From positions 272,917-336,916 of the forward strand of contig NZ_BMYK01000005.1 of assembly GCF_014652235.1 (NCBI RefSeq): 64,000 nucleotides of DNA, given 5' to 3'. The stretch is from Pseudorhodoferax aquiterrae. Lineage in GTDB: Bacteria > Pseudomonadota > Gammaproteobacteria > Burkholderiales > Burkholderiaceae_C. Below the pieces are notes generated by a model. That model had not been told where the DNA came from. It made no database searches and was given only the letters and a program-made list of their open reading frames with translations. The translations under genes were made by a program, and so were the position numbers. Each line of letters starts with the position of its first letter. Within the stretch, counting starts at the first letter, position 1. Of the stretch, positions 8,986 through 17,802 are shown one piece after another.

Positions 8986-9007
8986 AACCGGTACTTCGGT
9001 ACCGGTT
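8986..9007. promoter_or_regulatory. Perfect palindrome with TTCG loop between divergent binding-protein genes
   Basis: Arms AACCGGTAC (8986-8994) and GTACCGGTT (8999-9007) are exact inverted repeats around TTCG, closed by a C-G pair. It lies 124 bases upstream of the TctC-type start and 66 upstream of the ABC-type binding protein start. It may be an operator or, in RNA, a very stable cUUCGg hairpin. There is no T run, so it is not a terminator. A TAAGAT at 9037-9042 could be a -10 box for the plus-strand gene. Confidence 0.5.
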
Positions 9008-9073
9008 CGGCCACTGGCGCAGCGGGGGCGTGTGGCTAAGATGGAAGCAGCCGTTTCGAGGGGTCGGATCGCC

Positions 9074-10075
9074 ATGACATTCGAATACCACCGCATCCGC
9101 GCAGACCGGCGCCGCCTCATCGCCGCGGCCGCCTGCAGCACCCTGGCACCACTGGCACGGGCCCAGCCGGGGCGCAGGGTCCGCATCGGCTGGCTGGGCT
9201 GGATCGGGGCCGAGGGCGCGTCGGCTTCCGCATCGGCCCTGGCAGCCTTTCGTGCCGGCCTGGCCGACCGCGGGTGGACCGAGGGGCGTGACCACGAGTT
9301 GCTGGTGCGCGACGGCGACCGCCAGCGCAGCGCCGAGCTCGCGGCCGAGTTGATCCGCGCCGAGGTCAGCGTGCTCGTGGCGCAGGGGCCGATGGTGTTC
9401 GGCGCAAAGACCGTCTCGGGAACGACGCCGGTCGTCTTCAACATCGGCGGCGACCCGGTCGAGGCCGGGCTGGTCGCCAGCCTCTCGCGCCCCGGGGGGA
9501 ACTTGACGGGGCTCACCTCGCTGTCCACCGAATTGGCCGGCAAGCGTCTGGAATTGCTGAAGACGACCTTGCAGGGCGGCACGCACGTGGCCGTCGTCGC
9601 CAACGCCCTGCATGCGGGCGTTGCCGTCGAGCGTGCCGCGGTCCACGCGGCAGCCCTGCGTCTGGGGCTGACGCTGTCCTGGCACCCGCTGAGTTCGGCC
9701 AGCGATCTCGAAGTCGCGCTGCCCCGCATCGCCGCCGAAGGCGCCCATGGCCTGCTGGCGGTTCCCGACAACCTCATCAACAACCAGGCGCGGGTCCTGG
9801 CCCGGTTCACGGGCGCCCAGCGCCTGCCGAGCATTTCGGGCTGGGCCGCCTTCGTGGAGGCCGGCAACCTCATGAGTTACGGCCCGAACGTGCATGCCTA
9901 CTACCGCCAGATGGCGGGAATCGCCGACCGGCTGCTGCGCGGCGCGCGTGCCGCCGATCTTGCCGTGGAGCAGCCGCGCGACATCGAACTGGTGGTCAGT
10001 GCCAAGGTGGCCCATGCGCTCGGCCTGGTCCTGCCCGCCGAATTGCAGCTGCGTGCCGACCGCTGGATCGACTGA
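9074..10075 (+). CDS. ABC-type substrate-binding protein (PF04392-like)
   Basis: 333 residues. The N-terminus is an export signal with an arginine run (RADRRRLIAAAACSTLAPLARA), possibly Tat-type. The body fits the ABC_sub_bind family: VRIGWLGWI at the start, FRAGLADRGWTEGRD, PVVFNIGGDPVEAGLVASLSRPGGNLTG, and a C-terminal ADLAVEQPRDIELVVSAKVAHALGL. ATG 9074 is preferred; an ATG at 9041 is in frame but would displace the signal peptide. No permease or ATPase follows. The next gene is a sensor kinase whose likely start lies inside this gene, so the protein may work as a ligand receptor for that kinase. Confidence 0.87.
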   Translation: MTFEYHRIRADRRRLIAAAACSTLAPLARAQPGRRVRIGWLGWIGAEGASASASALAAFRAGLADRGWTEGRDHELLVRDGDRQRSAELAAELIRAEVSVLVAQGPMVFGAKTVSGTTPVVFNIGGDPVEAGLVASLSRPGGNLTGLTSLSTELAGKRLELLKTTLQGGTHVAVVANALHAGVAVERAAVHAAALRLGLTLSWHPLSSASDLEVALPRIAAEGAHGLLAVPDNLINNQARVLARFTGAQRLPSISGWAAFVEAGNLMSYGPNVHAYYRQMAGIADRLLRGARAADLAVEQPRDIELVVSAKVAHALGLVLPAELQLRADRWID

Positions 10076-12290
10076 ACGCCGCTGGCCGGGCTGGTGGCGC
10101 AGCGCCCTGGGGCGGCGTTATGCGCTGGCCTTTTCGCTGCTGGTGTGCCTGCCCTTGCTGGCCTACGCGGCGCTGAGCGCCACGCTGGTGTACCGCCAGC
10201 AGCGTGAGGCGCTGGCGGCCGTGCAGGCTGCCCAGGCCGGCGCCGCCGCGGTGCGCATCCAGCAGTTCCTGCAGGCGATCGAGCTGCAGCTCGGTTGGCT
10301 CGCGGCCCTGCCGTGGACGCAGGACGCCGCGCCGCAGCGCCGGCTCGACGTGCTGCGCGCCCTGCGCCAGACGCAGGCCATCACCGACATCGCGCTCATC
10401 GACGGCAACGGCCGCGAACGTGTCGCCGAATCACGCCTGGAACTGAGCCGCATCGACTCCATGGCGGACCGCGCCGCCTCGCCCGCGTTCTCGGGTGCGC
10501 GCCAACGCCGCGGCACCTACTTCGGCGACGTCAACTTCCGCAAGGGCAGCGAGCCGTTCATGACGGTCGCCGTCGCCGGCCCGGGCGAAGCGGCGGGAGT
10601 GGCCATCGCCGAGGTCGGGCTCAAGTACATCTGGGACGTGGTCTCGAAGATCCGCATCGGAGACGCCGGCATCGTCTACGTGGTCGATCCGGCCGGGCGC
10701 CTGATCGCCCATCCGGACATCAACCTGGTGCTGCGCAACACCGATCTGTCGCGGACCCTGCAGGTGTTCGAGGCGCACCGCGGAAGCGGCGGCATGTCGC
10801 CGCCCCTGCGCATGGTGGGCACGCGCGGCGAGCCGGTGCTGGCCAGCAGCGTCGTGCTGGCGCCCCTGGGCTGGCGCGTGGTCGTCGAGCAGGGCTTGCA
10901 GGAGGCCGACGCGCCGATGTGGGCGAACGTGCGGAGCGCTCTGTGGGTGGCCGCAGTGGGCCTGCTCGCGGCGCTGTCGGCGGCCTTGTGGTCGGCATGG
11001 CGGATCGCCAGGCCGGTGCACGAGCTGGCCCGCGGCGCCGAGCGCATCGGAGCGGGCCAACTCACGCACCGCATCGCCCTGCGTTCGGGCGACGAACTGG
11101 AGCGGCTGGGGGCGTGCTTCAACGCCATGGCGGCGCAACTGCAGGCCAGCCATGACGACCTCGGGCGCCAGGTGGAAGACAGGACGCGGGAACTGTCGGA
11201 TGCCAACCGCGCCAAGTCGCGCCTGTTGGCCGCCGCGAGCCACGACCTGCGCCAGCCGTTGCATGCGCTGAACCTGATGGTGGGGCAACTGCGGCTCGAT
11301 CCCGATCTCGCCGAGCGCCAGCGCCTGGGCCAGCGCGTGGACCAGGCGATCGCGTCGATCAATGCCTTGTTCGACGGCTTGCTCGACGTGTCCAAGCTGG
11401 ACGCGGGTGTGATCCGCCCGCAGGTCGAGGCCTTCCCGGTCCAGCGCCTGCTCGACCGCATGGACGTGGCGCACTCGGCGGCGGCGCGGGCCAAGGGTCT
11501 GGAGCTGCGCATCCGCGCCCACGGTGCCTGGATCTGCAGCGACCCGCTGCTGCTCGAGCGCGTGCTCGGCAATCTGGTCGGCAATGCCGTGCGCTACACG
11601 CGCAGCGGCGCCGTGCTGCTGGGCTGCCGCCGCATGCGCAGCGGGCTGCGCATCGCGGTGTGGGACACCGGCATCGGCATCGCGCCCGACAAGCAGGCGC
11701 GCATCTTCGAAGAGTTCTACCGGATTGCACCGCAGGACGGCGCCGCGGATGGCGGGCTGGGTCTGGGCCTGTCCATCGTGGCGGGCCTGGCCGAGGTCCT
11801 GGGCCATCAGGTGGCGGTGCGGTCGATTCCGGGACGGGGCTCGTGCTTCGCCATCACGGTGCCCGAGGTTGCCCGGCCAGTGCAGGCGGCTGCGCCGGCA
11901 CCAGTGCCCGGGCTGGACGCGTTGCAGGGCCGCCGCGTGCTGGTCATGGACAACGACCCGCAAGTGCTGGAGAGCACGGCGCGGCTGCTCGAAGCCTGGG
12001 GCTGCCACGTCTATGCCGCACCCGGCATGTCCGGTGGCATCTCCTGCCCGGCCAATGGCATCGAGCTGCTGCTGGTCGACATGCGCCTGGACGATGGCGA
12101 GGACGGCATCGGCGCTGTGGCGCGCCTGCGCCGCAGGCTGGGGCGGGACGTGCCGGCACTGGTCATGACGGGCGATGTGTCCGTCGCCACGCGCGAATGC
12201 ATCGCCGCCAGCGGTCTGCCCATGCTGGAAAAGCCGGCCCCGCCCTTGCGTCTGCGCTCGGCGCTGACGCGCCTGCTTCAGCGGGACTGA
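10053..12290 (+). CDS. Hybrid sensor histidine kinase with periplasmic sensor domain
   Basis: 745 residues from GTG 10053. Domains: TM1 about 24-45; periplasmic Cache-like sensor about 48-290 (IALIDGNGRERVAES, IVYVVDPAGRLIAHPD); TM2 about 296-318; HAMP to about 370; HisKA with H397 (ASHDLRQPLHAL); HATPase_c with N-box NLVGNAVRYT, G1 WDTGIGI and G2 GLGLGLSIV; C-terminal receiver from about 625 with acidic VMDND and phospho-acceptor D676. There is no Hpt domain. The start is uncertain: ATG 10014 in the same frame has SD-like AAGGTGG. Either start overlaps the upstream binding-protein gene. The 3' end overlaps the convergent response regulator by 13 bases. Confidence 0.9.
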   Translation: MPTAGSTERRWPGWWRSALGRRYALAFSLLVCLPLLAYAALSATLVYRQQREALAAVQAAQAGAAAVRIQQFLQAIELQLGWLAALPWTQDAAPQRRLDVLRALRQTQAITDIALIDGNGRERVAESRLELSRIDSMADRAASPAFSGARQRRGTYFGDVNFRKGSEPFMTVAVAGPGEAAGVAIAEVGLKYIWDVVSKIRIGDAGIVYVVDPAGRLIAHPDINLVLRNTDLSRTLQVFEAHRGSGGMSPPLRMVGTRGEPVLASSVVLAPLGWRVVVEQGLQEADAPMWANVRSALWVAAVGLLAALSAALWSAWRIARPVHELARGAERIGAGQLTHRIALRSGDELERLGACFNAMAAQLQASHDDLGRQVEDRTRELSDANRAKSRLLAAASHDLRQPLHALNLMVGQLRLDPDLAERQRLGQRVDQAIASINALFDGLLDVSKLDAGVIRPQVEAFPVQRLLDRMDVAHSAAARAKGLELRIRAHGAWICSDPLLLERVLGNLVGNAVRYTRSGAVLLGCRRMRSGLRIAVWDTGIGIAPDKQARIFEEFYRIAPQDGAADGGLGLGLSIVAGLAEVLGHQVAVRSIPGRGSCFAITVPEVARPVQAAAPAPVPGLDALQGRRVLVMDNDPQVLESTARLLEAWGCHVYAAPGMSGGISCPANGIELLLVDMRLDDGEDGIGAVARLRRRLGRDVPALVMTGDVSVATRECIAASGLPMLEKPAPPLRLRSALTRLLQRD

Positions 12291-12958
12291 TCGGGCGGGG
12301 GCAGGATCCAGCCCAGCCGCGTCACGGCCAGAACCGCCTCGGTCCGGCTGTCGACGCCCAGGGCGCGCAGGATGGCGGACACATGGTTCTTCACCGTCGG
12401 TTCCGCGAGCCCCAGGGCACGGCAGATCAGCTTGTTGTTGCGGCCTTGCATGAGCAGCGCAAGGACCTCGAGCTGGCGGCCGGTCAGGCCAAGGTCGCTG
12501 GGGCTCGCGCCGGCACCTGCCATGGACGGCGGCCTGGCGGCAGCGGCGGGCTGCAAGGCCATGGGTGGCACGTAGACGCCTCCGGCCAACACCAGGCCCA
12601 GGGCACCGGCGATGATCTCGTGCGGCTCGGTCTTGGGGATGTAGCCCACGGCACCTGCGGCAAGCGCCTCCTGCACCGTCTTGCGGTCCAGGTCGCCGGA
12701 GAGCACCACCACGGCCGTGCCGATGTGGTCCGTGCCGATCCTGCGCAACAGATCGAGCCCGGAGCCGTCGGGCAGCCTGAGGTCCAGCAGCACCAGGTCG
12801 ATGCTGCCGGCGGCGTCCAGGGCGGCAAGCGCCTCGGCACCGGTCGCGGCCTGCTGGACGGTCGCGCCCTGCCGCAGGGACAGCAGCAGGGAGGCAAGCG
12901 CTTCGCGGACCAAGGGATGGTCGTCGACGACCAGGAACTGCATGGCGTCCAACATCAT
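12278..12958 (-). CDS. LuxR/NarL-type response regulator
   Basis: 226 residues. The receiver domain has acidic pair D12/D13 (LVVDDHPLVREAL), phospho-acceptor D59 (LVLLDLRLPDGSG) and a Lys in GYIPKTEP. The C-terminal GerE/LuxR HTH reads LTGRQLEVLALLMQGRNNKL, then AEPTVKNHVSAILRAL. ATG 12958 overlaps the stop of the GGDEF-EAL gene (ATGA); ATG 12943 is an alternative. It converges on the hybrid kinase. Kinases with the SHDLRQPLHAL H-box are commonly paired with NarL-type regulators, so this is probably its partner. Confidence 0.92.
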   Translation of the reverse strand: MMLDAMQFLVVDDHPLVREALASLLLSLRQGATVQQAATGAEALAALDAAGSIDLVLLDLRLPDGSGLDLLRRIGTDHIGTAVVVLSGDLDRKTVQEALAAGAVGYIPKTEPHEIIAGALGLVLAGGVYVPPMALQPAAAARPPSMAGAGASPSDLGLTGRQLEVLALLMQGRNNKLICRALGLAEPTVKNHVSAILRALGVDSRTEAVLAVTRLGWILPPPDQSR

Positions 12959-14718
12959 GGCTGTTGCAGGTCCCGCACGAAGGCCTCCAGCTGCACGGCC
13001 GACAGCGGACGGCTGAACAGGTAGCCCTGCGCCTCGTCGCAGCCCTGCTGGCGCAGGAAGCGCAACTGGGCCTCGGTCTCCACGCCTTCCGCGATGGTCT
13101 GCAGCCCCAGGCTGCTGGCCATGTGGATGATGGCGGAGACGATGGCGCGGTCGTCCGCGTCGACGCTGATGTCGCGCACGAAGGACTGGTCGATCTTGAG
13201 CTTGTAGGCCCGAAAGCGCTTGAGGTAGCTCAGCGAGGAATGGCCGGTGCCGAAGTCGTCGATCGACACGCGCAGGCCGCGCTCGTGCAATGCCTGCAGG
13301 ACGGCGACGGCATGCTGCGGATCCTGCATCGCGGCGCCCTCGGTCAGCTCCAGTTCCAGATCCTGGGGAGCAAGGCCGGCCTCGTGCAGCACGTTGTCGA
13401 TCAGCGCCGGCAGTTGGGTCTGTTGCAGTTGCATGGCCGACAGGTTGACGGCCATGGTCAGGCCCGGCAGGCCGCGGTCGCGCCAGGCCTTGAGCTGGAA
13501 GGCGGCGTTGCGCAATGCCCATTCGCCAAGGGTGCCCACCAGGCCGCACGCTTCGGCCAGTGGGACGAACTCCGCTGGCGGGACGTTGCCCAGCTCCGGA
13601 TGGCGCCAGCGCAGCAGGGCTTCGACACCGGTCACATGGCCGCTGCGCAGGTCCACCATGGGCTGGAAGGCCAGCGTGAACTGCTGGCGTTCCAGTGCGC
13701 GGCGCAGTGCGTTCTCCATGGCCAATGCACGCACCGCCTCGGTCTGCATGGCCGGCGTGAAGAAGCGGTAGGCGCTGCCGCCGCTGCGCTTGGCCTGGTG
13801 CACGGCCGCATCGGCGCGCTGCGTGAGCGTGTCGAAGTCCTCGCCGTCCTGCGGGTACATCGCAATGCCGATGGACGAGGAAATGCTGAGCTCGCGCTGC
13901 GCGATGTCGTAGGCGGGCGCGGTGCGCGCCATGAGCTTGTCGGCCACATGGGCTGCACCATGCACGTCGGTCTCGGGCAGCACGAGCATGAACTCATCGC
14001 CACCCAGGCGGGCAACCAGGTCGCGCTCGCGCACGGCCGAACGCAGGCGCTTGGCCAGCGCCGCCAGCAACTGATCGCCGATGCGGTGACCCAGCGAATC
14101 GTTGACGTACTTGAAGCGGTCCAGGTCCAGGTGCAGCACGGCCAGCGGCTTGGGCCCGGCCTGCGCCTGGGCGATCGCCTGGCTGGCGTCGCGTGCCAGC
14201 AGCGTGCGGTTGGGCAGGTCGGTCAGCTCGTCGATGTCGGCCTGGCGCCAGGCGCGCGAGGCGCTCTCTGCGAACTGGGCGACCTGCTCCTGCAGCTGCC
14301 GCACCTGGCGCTGCAAGGCATCGACCTGGCCGGCATCGGTCAGCAGCCAGACCGTGCCAGCGTCGGGCCTGCCGGCGCACAGGGCTTGCGCACGTGCATG
14401 GCAGCGCAGCGTGCTGCCGTCGTGGCGCCGCAGCGTCAGGATCTCGTCGAAGATCTGGCCGGCCTTCAGCGCGGCCGCGCAGCGGCGCTCCACTTCGATC
14501 CACCGGGCGTCGTCCGCGTGCCAGGCGCGTGAGGACAGGCCCAGGAGCTCCTGTGTGGCGCGGCCCAGCATGGCGGCGAACGGCGCGTTGCAGTACTGCA
14601 CGCGCAGGTCGCGCAGCCAGGCCACCCCGGCAGGAAGGGCCTGCAGCGCAAGGCCCAGCCCGTCGGACGGCAGGAGGAGCGTGGCAGAGTCATGCGACGC
14701 GAGCGTTGGGCCGGCCAT
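12955..14718 (-). CDS. PAS-GGDEF-EAL c-di-GMP signalling protein
   Basis: 587 residues. An N-terminal PAS-like domain spans about 20-125, a short coiled coil about 130-155, and GGDEF about 165-320 with intact GGDEF at 239-243 and the inhibitory RxxD site at 230-233. The EAL domain is about 335-585 with E367 in GVEALLRWRHPE, DDFGTGHSSLSYL and EGVET. Both catalytic signatures are intact, so synthesis, hydrolysis or both are possible. It has no membrane segment. It starts eight bases after the PP2C gene and overlaps the response regulator by four bases, which suggests one minus-strand operon. Confidence 0.93.
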   Translation of the reverse strand: MAGPTLASHDSATLLLPSDGLGLALQALPAGVAWLRDLRVQYCNAPFAAMLGRATQELLGLSSRAWHADDARWIEVERRCAAALKAGQIFDEILTLRRHDGSTLRCHARAQALCAGRPDAGTVWLLTDAGQVDALQRQVRQLQEQVAQFAESASRAWRQADIDELTDLPNRTLLARDASQAIAQAQAGPKPLAVLHLDLDRFKYVNDSLGHRIGDQLLAALAKRLRSAVRERDLVARLGGDEFMLVLPETDVHGAAHVADKLMARTAPAYDIAQRELSISSSIGIAMYPQDGEDFDTLTQRADAAVHQAKRSGGSAYRFFTPAMQTEAVRALAMENALRRALERQQFTLAFQPMVDLRSGHVTGVEALLRWRHPELGNVPPAEFVPLAEACGLVGTLGEWALRNAAFQLKAWRDRGLPGLTMAVNLSAMQLQQTQLPALIDNVLHEAGLAPQDLELELTEGAAMQDPQHAVAVLQALHERGLRVSIDDFGTGHSSLSYLKRFRAYKLKIDQSFVRDISVDADDRAIVSAIIHMASSLGLQTIAEGVETEAQLRFLRQQGCDEAQGYLFSRPLSAVQLEAFVRDLQQP

Positions 14719-14726
14719 CGGAAGAA

Positions 14727-15500
14727 TCAGTCTTCGAGCGGAGAGATGCCGACCACCACCAGGGACAGATTGTCGCCACCACCGCGTGCGCGCGAGCGGG
14801 CTTTGTCCACCAGCAGTTCGACTGCATCGCGTGGCGACACCACTGCCAGCAGGGCGCCGAGTTCGGCATCGTTGAAGTAGTGCCACACGCCATCGCTGCA
14901 GGCCAGCAGCACATCGCCGGGCGCGAGCTGCGCGATGCGGTGCTCGTCCAGGGGCGGCTCGGCTTCGCTGCCAAGGCAACCGATCAGGATGTTGGAATCC
15001 GGGTGGACGCGCGCCTGCTCCTCACTCAGTTCGCCGCGGTCCACCAGCGACTGCACGTACGAGTGGTCGCGCGTGCGGTGGATGAGCCGGCCCTGGTGGA
15101 AGTGGTAGATCCGCGAGTCGCCCACATGGGCCCAGTGGCAATCGCCCTTGGGCAGCAGCAAGAAGGCCGCGATCGTGCTGTGCGGTTCCTGCTCGGCCGA
15201 GATGGCCGTCAGCTTGATCACCATGTGGGCTTGCGCGACCACGCTGCGCAGCAGTGCCGCGCTGTCGTCGCCGACGGGGTCGAAGCGCTCGAACAGCTGG
15301 CGCGCGGTCAGCAGCACCTGGTCGGCGGCTTCGCGGCCGCCACTGCGCCCGCCCATGCCGTCGGCCACCACGCCGAGCAGGCAGCCCTTGACGCGCGGAT
15401 GCTGCAGCAGTGCCACCTGGTCCTGCTGGTACTGCCGATCACCCTTGTGGATGCCGGTCGCGGCGCTGATCCGGAATCCTTGGGGAGGCGGCAGGGGCAT
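14727..15500 (-). CDS. PP2C-family Ser/Thr protein phosphatase
   Basis: 257-residue PPM/PP2C phosphatase. Metal-binding motifs are VVADGMGGRSGG, HVGDSRIYHF and GGDNLSLVVVG, plus an N-terminal GDRQYQQDQ. There are no membrane or sensor domains. It is the first gene of the phosphatase/GGDEF-EAL/response-regulator unit. Its substrate is unknown; no Ser/Thr kinase lies nearby. It is different from the T6SS-linked phosphatase at 59672. Confidence 0.93.
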   Translation of the reverse strand: MPLPPPQGFRISAATGIHKGDRQYQQDQVALLQHPRVKGCLLGVVADGMGGRSGGREAADQVLLTARQLFERFDPVGDDSAALLRSVVAQAHMVIKLTAISAEQEPHSTIAAFLLLPKGDCHWAHVGDSRIYHFHQGRLIHRTRDHSYVQSLVDRGELSEEQARVHPDSNILIGCLGSEAEPPLDEHRIAQLAPGDVLLACSDGVWHYFNDAELGALLAVVSPRDAVELLVDKARSRARGGGDNLSLVVVGISPLED

Positions 15501-15562
15501 CGTCGGTGCTGGGCTTTTGTAACGAGCGCGTATTATCAAGCGATCCGGTGCATGTCCCCTGC

Positions 15563-15781
15563 GTGCCGGCTCCCATCTTGTCCGCCAATCTCCACTCTCC
15601 CGAACGCCAGTTGATCGAGCTGCGCATCGAGCATGCCGACCTCGACGCCCTGGTGGACCGCATGGCCCACGCCAACCCCGTCGACGAGTTGCTGGTGCAG
15701 CGTCTGAAGAAGCGCCGGCTGGCGCTGCGCGACCGCATTGCGCGGCTGGAGTGGCAGCTCGAGCCCAAGGAGCCTGCGTGA
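15563..15781 (+). CDS. DUF465 (YdcH-like) small coiled-coil protein
   Basis: 72 residues from GTG 15563, mostly a helical hairpin (RQLIELRIEHADLDALVDRM, then LLVQRLKKRRLALRDRIARL) typical of DUF465. An upstream ATG at 15506 is in frame, but a TATTAT at 15531-15536 looks like the -10 box, so the shorter start is favoured; GTG 15548 is a third choice. Its TGA overlaps the GTG of the helicase gene (GTGA at 15778-15781), implying coupled translation. The function of the family is unknown. Confidence 0.75.
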   Translation: MPAPILSANLHSPERQLIELRIEHADLDALVDRMAHANPVDELLVQRLKKRRLALRDRIARLEWQLEPKEPA

Positions 15782-17802
15782 ATCCAATGGCCGGCGCCAC
15801 GGTGCCGGCGCTGGTGCAGCAGGTGCGCGCGGCCTTTGCCGAAGGCGGTGTGCTGGCCCGGGCGGCGGAGCATTACCGGCCGCGCCAGGGCCAGATCGAC
15901 ATGGCCGAGGCCGTCGCCCGCACCATCGCAGAGGGCGGCGCACTGGTCGTGGAGGCGGGCACCGGCGTCGGCAAGACGTTCTCCTACCTCGTGCCGGCGC
16001 TGCTGAGCGGCGAGCGCGTGCTGGTCTCCACCGCCACCAAGACCTTGCAGGACCAGCTGTTCGGCCGCGATCTGCCGCGCCTGCGCGACGCGCTGGGCCT
16101 GGCCCTGCGCGCGGCTCTGCTCAAGGGACGCAGCAGCTACCTGTGCCTGCACCGCATGCGGCAGGCCGGCCAGTCGCTGGCGCGCGAGGAGACCGCGGCC
16201 TGGCGCACGCTGACGGCGGTCCAGCGCTGGGCAGTGGCCACGCGCACGGGCGACCTGGCCGAGCTGGCCGGCCTGGACGAACGTTCGCCCGTCACGCCGC
16301 TGGTCAGCTCCACGCGCGAGAACTGCCTGGGCGGCGACTGTCCCGATTTCCAGGCCTGCCATGTCTACCGCGCGCGCCGCGAGGCCATGGCGGCCGATGT
16401 GGTGGTGGTCAACCACCACCTGTTTTTTGCCGACCTCGCGGTGCGCGAGTCGGGCATGGCCGAACTGCTGCCCACGGTGCGCGTGGCCGTCTTCGACGAA
16501 GCCCACCAGCTCAACGAGACCGGCGTGCAGTTCCTGGGCCGGCAACTGGGCACGGGCCAGCTCCTGGACTTCGTGCGCGATGCGCTGGCTGCGGTGCGGC
16601 CGATGGCGGGCGGCCTGGCCGACTGGCAGGCGGAACTGGAGCCCGTGGAACGCCACGCGCGCGACCTGCGCATGCTGGCCGGGCCGGCGGCACCCGGCAC
16701 GCGCTTGCGCTGGCTCGGTGCGGCGCCCGAAGGGCTGGATCCGGCCGAATGGGGCGAAACCCTGCGGGCGCTGGCGGCGGCGCTGCAAAGCTTGTGCGGC
16801 TGGCTGGAGGGCGTGGCCGCCATGTCGCCGGATCTCCAGCGGCTGCACGCGCGGGCGCTGGGTTTGGCCGAACGCGTCGCGCAGTTCGCGGCCGCGGGGC
16901 CCGAGGGCGTGGTGCGCTGGGTCGACGTGGGGCTGCAGCTGCGGCTGATCGAGGCGCCGCTGTCCATCGGTGCCACGGTGCAGGCCCAGCTGCTGCAGCA
17001 GCCCGGCCGTGCCTACGTGTTCACCTCGGCCACGCTCGGCGACGACCCTGGGCTGCGCTGGTTCACCGAGCCCTGCGGTTTGGAGCAGGCCGAGATCCTG
17101 CGCGTGGACAGTCCGTTCGATTACGCGCGCCAGGCCGCGTTGTACGTGCCGCGCACGCTGCCCAAGCCGGCCGATGCCAGCCACGGCGCGGCGGTGGCGG
17201 CCCTCGTCGCCGATGCGGCCTTGCGGCTGGGCGGCCGCACCCTGGTGCTCACGACCACGCTGCGCGCGCTGCGCAGCATCGGCCAGGTTTTGCAGGTGCA
17301 GTTGCAGGGACAGCTCGAGGTGCTGGTGCAGGGCCAGATGGCGCGCCAGCGCATCCTGGACCGCTTCCGCGCGGGCGGGCAGGGCGGTGGCGCCGGCTGC
17401 GTGCTGGTGGCCTCGGCTTCGTTCTGGGAGGGGGTGGACGTGCCGGGCGATGCGCTGCAGCTGGTGGTCATCGACAAGCTGCCGTTCCCGCCGCCGAACG
17501 ATCCTCTGGTCGAAGCGCGTGCCCAGCAGATCGAGCTGGCCGGCGGCAGCGCCTTCAAGGCGTATTTCCTGGCCGAGGCTGCGGTGGCGCTCAAGCAGGG
17601 GGCCGGGCGGCTGATCCGCCGCGAGAGCGACCGCGGCGTGCTGGTCGTGGGCGACGCCCGGCTGGTGCAGATGGGCTATGGCAAGCGGCTGCGGGCGGCC
17701 TTGCCGCCCATGCGTCAGCTGCAGGACGAAGCTGAATTCCTGCAGGTGCTGGACGAGCTGGTGGCTACCAGACCTTCCACCACGGATCGTCCTTTGGCTT
17801 GA
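15778..17802 (+). CDS. DinG/YoaA-family Fe-S DNA helicase
   Basis: 674-residue XPD-like superfamily 2 helicase. Walker A is EAGTGVGKT at 59-67 and the DEAH box is VFDEAHQL at 240-243. The Fe-S cluster cysteines are C123, C183, C188 and C194, between the Walker A and DEAH motifs as in DinG/YoaA. Motif VI lies in KQGAGRLIRRESDRG. The length is nearer YoaA (636) than DinG (716). GTG 15778 has AAGGAG five bases upstream and overlaps the DUF465 stop; ATG 15787 is less well placed. The 3' end overlaps bamD on the opposite strand by 38 bases. Confidence 0.92.
   Translation: MNPMAGATVPALVQQVRAAFAEGGVLARAAEHYRPRQGQIDMAEAVARTIAEGGALVVEAGTGVGKTFSYLVPALLSGERVLVSTATKTLQDQLFGRDLPRLRDALGLALRAALLKGRSSYLCLHRMRQAGQSLAREETAAWRTLTAVQRWAVATRTGDLAELAGLDERSPVTPLVSSTRENCLGGDCPDFQACHVYRARREAMAADVVVVNHHLFFADLAVRESGMAELLPTVRVAVFDEAHQLNETGVQFLGRQLGTGQLLDFVRDALAAVRPMAGGLADWQAELEPVERHARDLRMLAGPAAPGTRLRWLGAAPEGLDPAEWGETLRALAAALQSLCGWLEGVAAMSPDLQRLHARALGLAERVAQFAAAGPEGVVRWVDVGLQLRLIEAPLSIGATVQAQLLQQPGRAYVFTSATLGDDPGLRWFTEPCGLEQAEILRVDSPFDYARQAALYVPRTLPKPADASHGAAVAALVADAALRLGGRTLVLTTTLRALRSIGQVLQVQLQGQLEVLVQGQMARQRILDRFRAGGQGGGAGCVLVASASFWEGVDVPGDALQLVVIDKLPFPPPNDPLVEARAQQIELAGGSAFKAYFLAEAAVALKQGAGRLIRRESDRGVLVVGDARLVQMGYGKRLRAALPPMRQLQDEAEFLQVLDELVATRPSTTDRPLA

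Noticed and set aside
8900..9010. Intrinsic terminator at the TTCG palindrome
   Set aside because: The hairpin is perfect but no T run follows on either strand.
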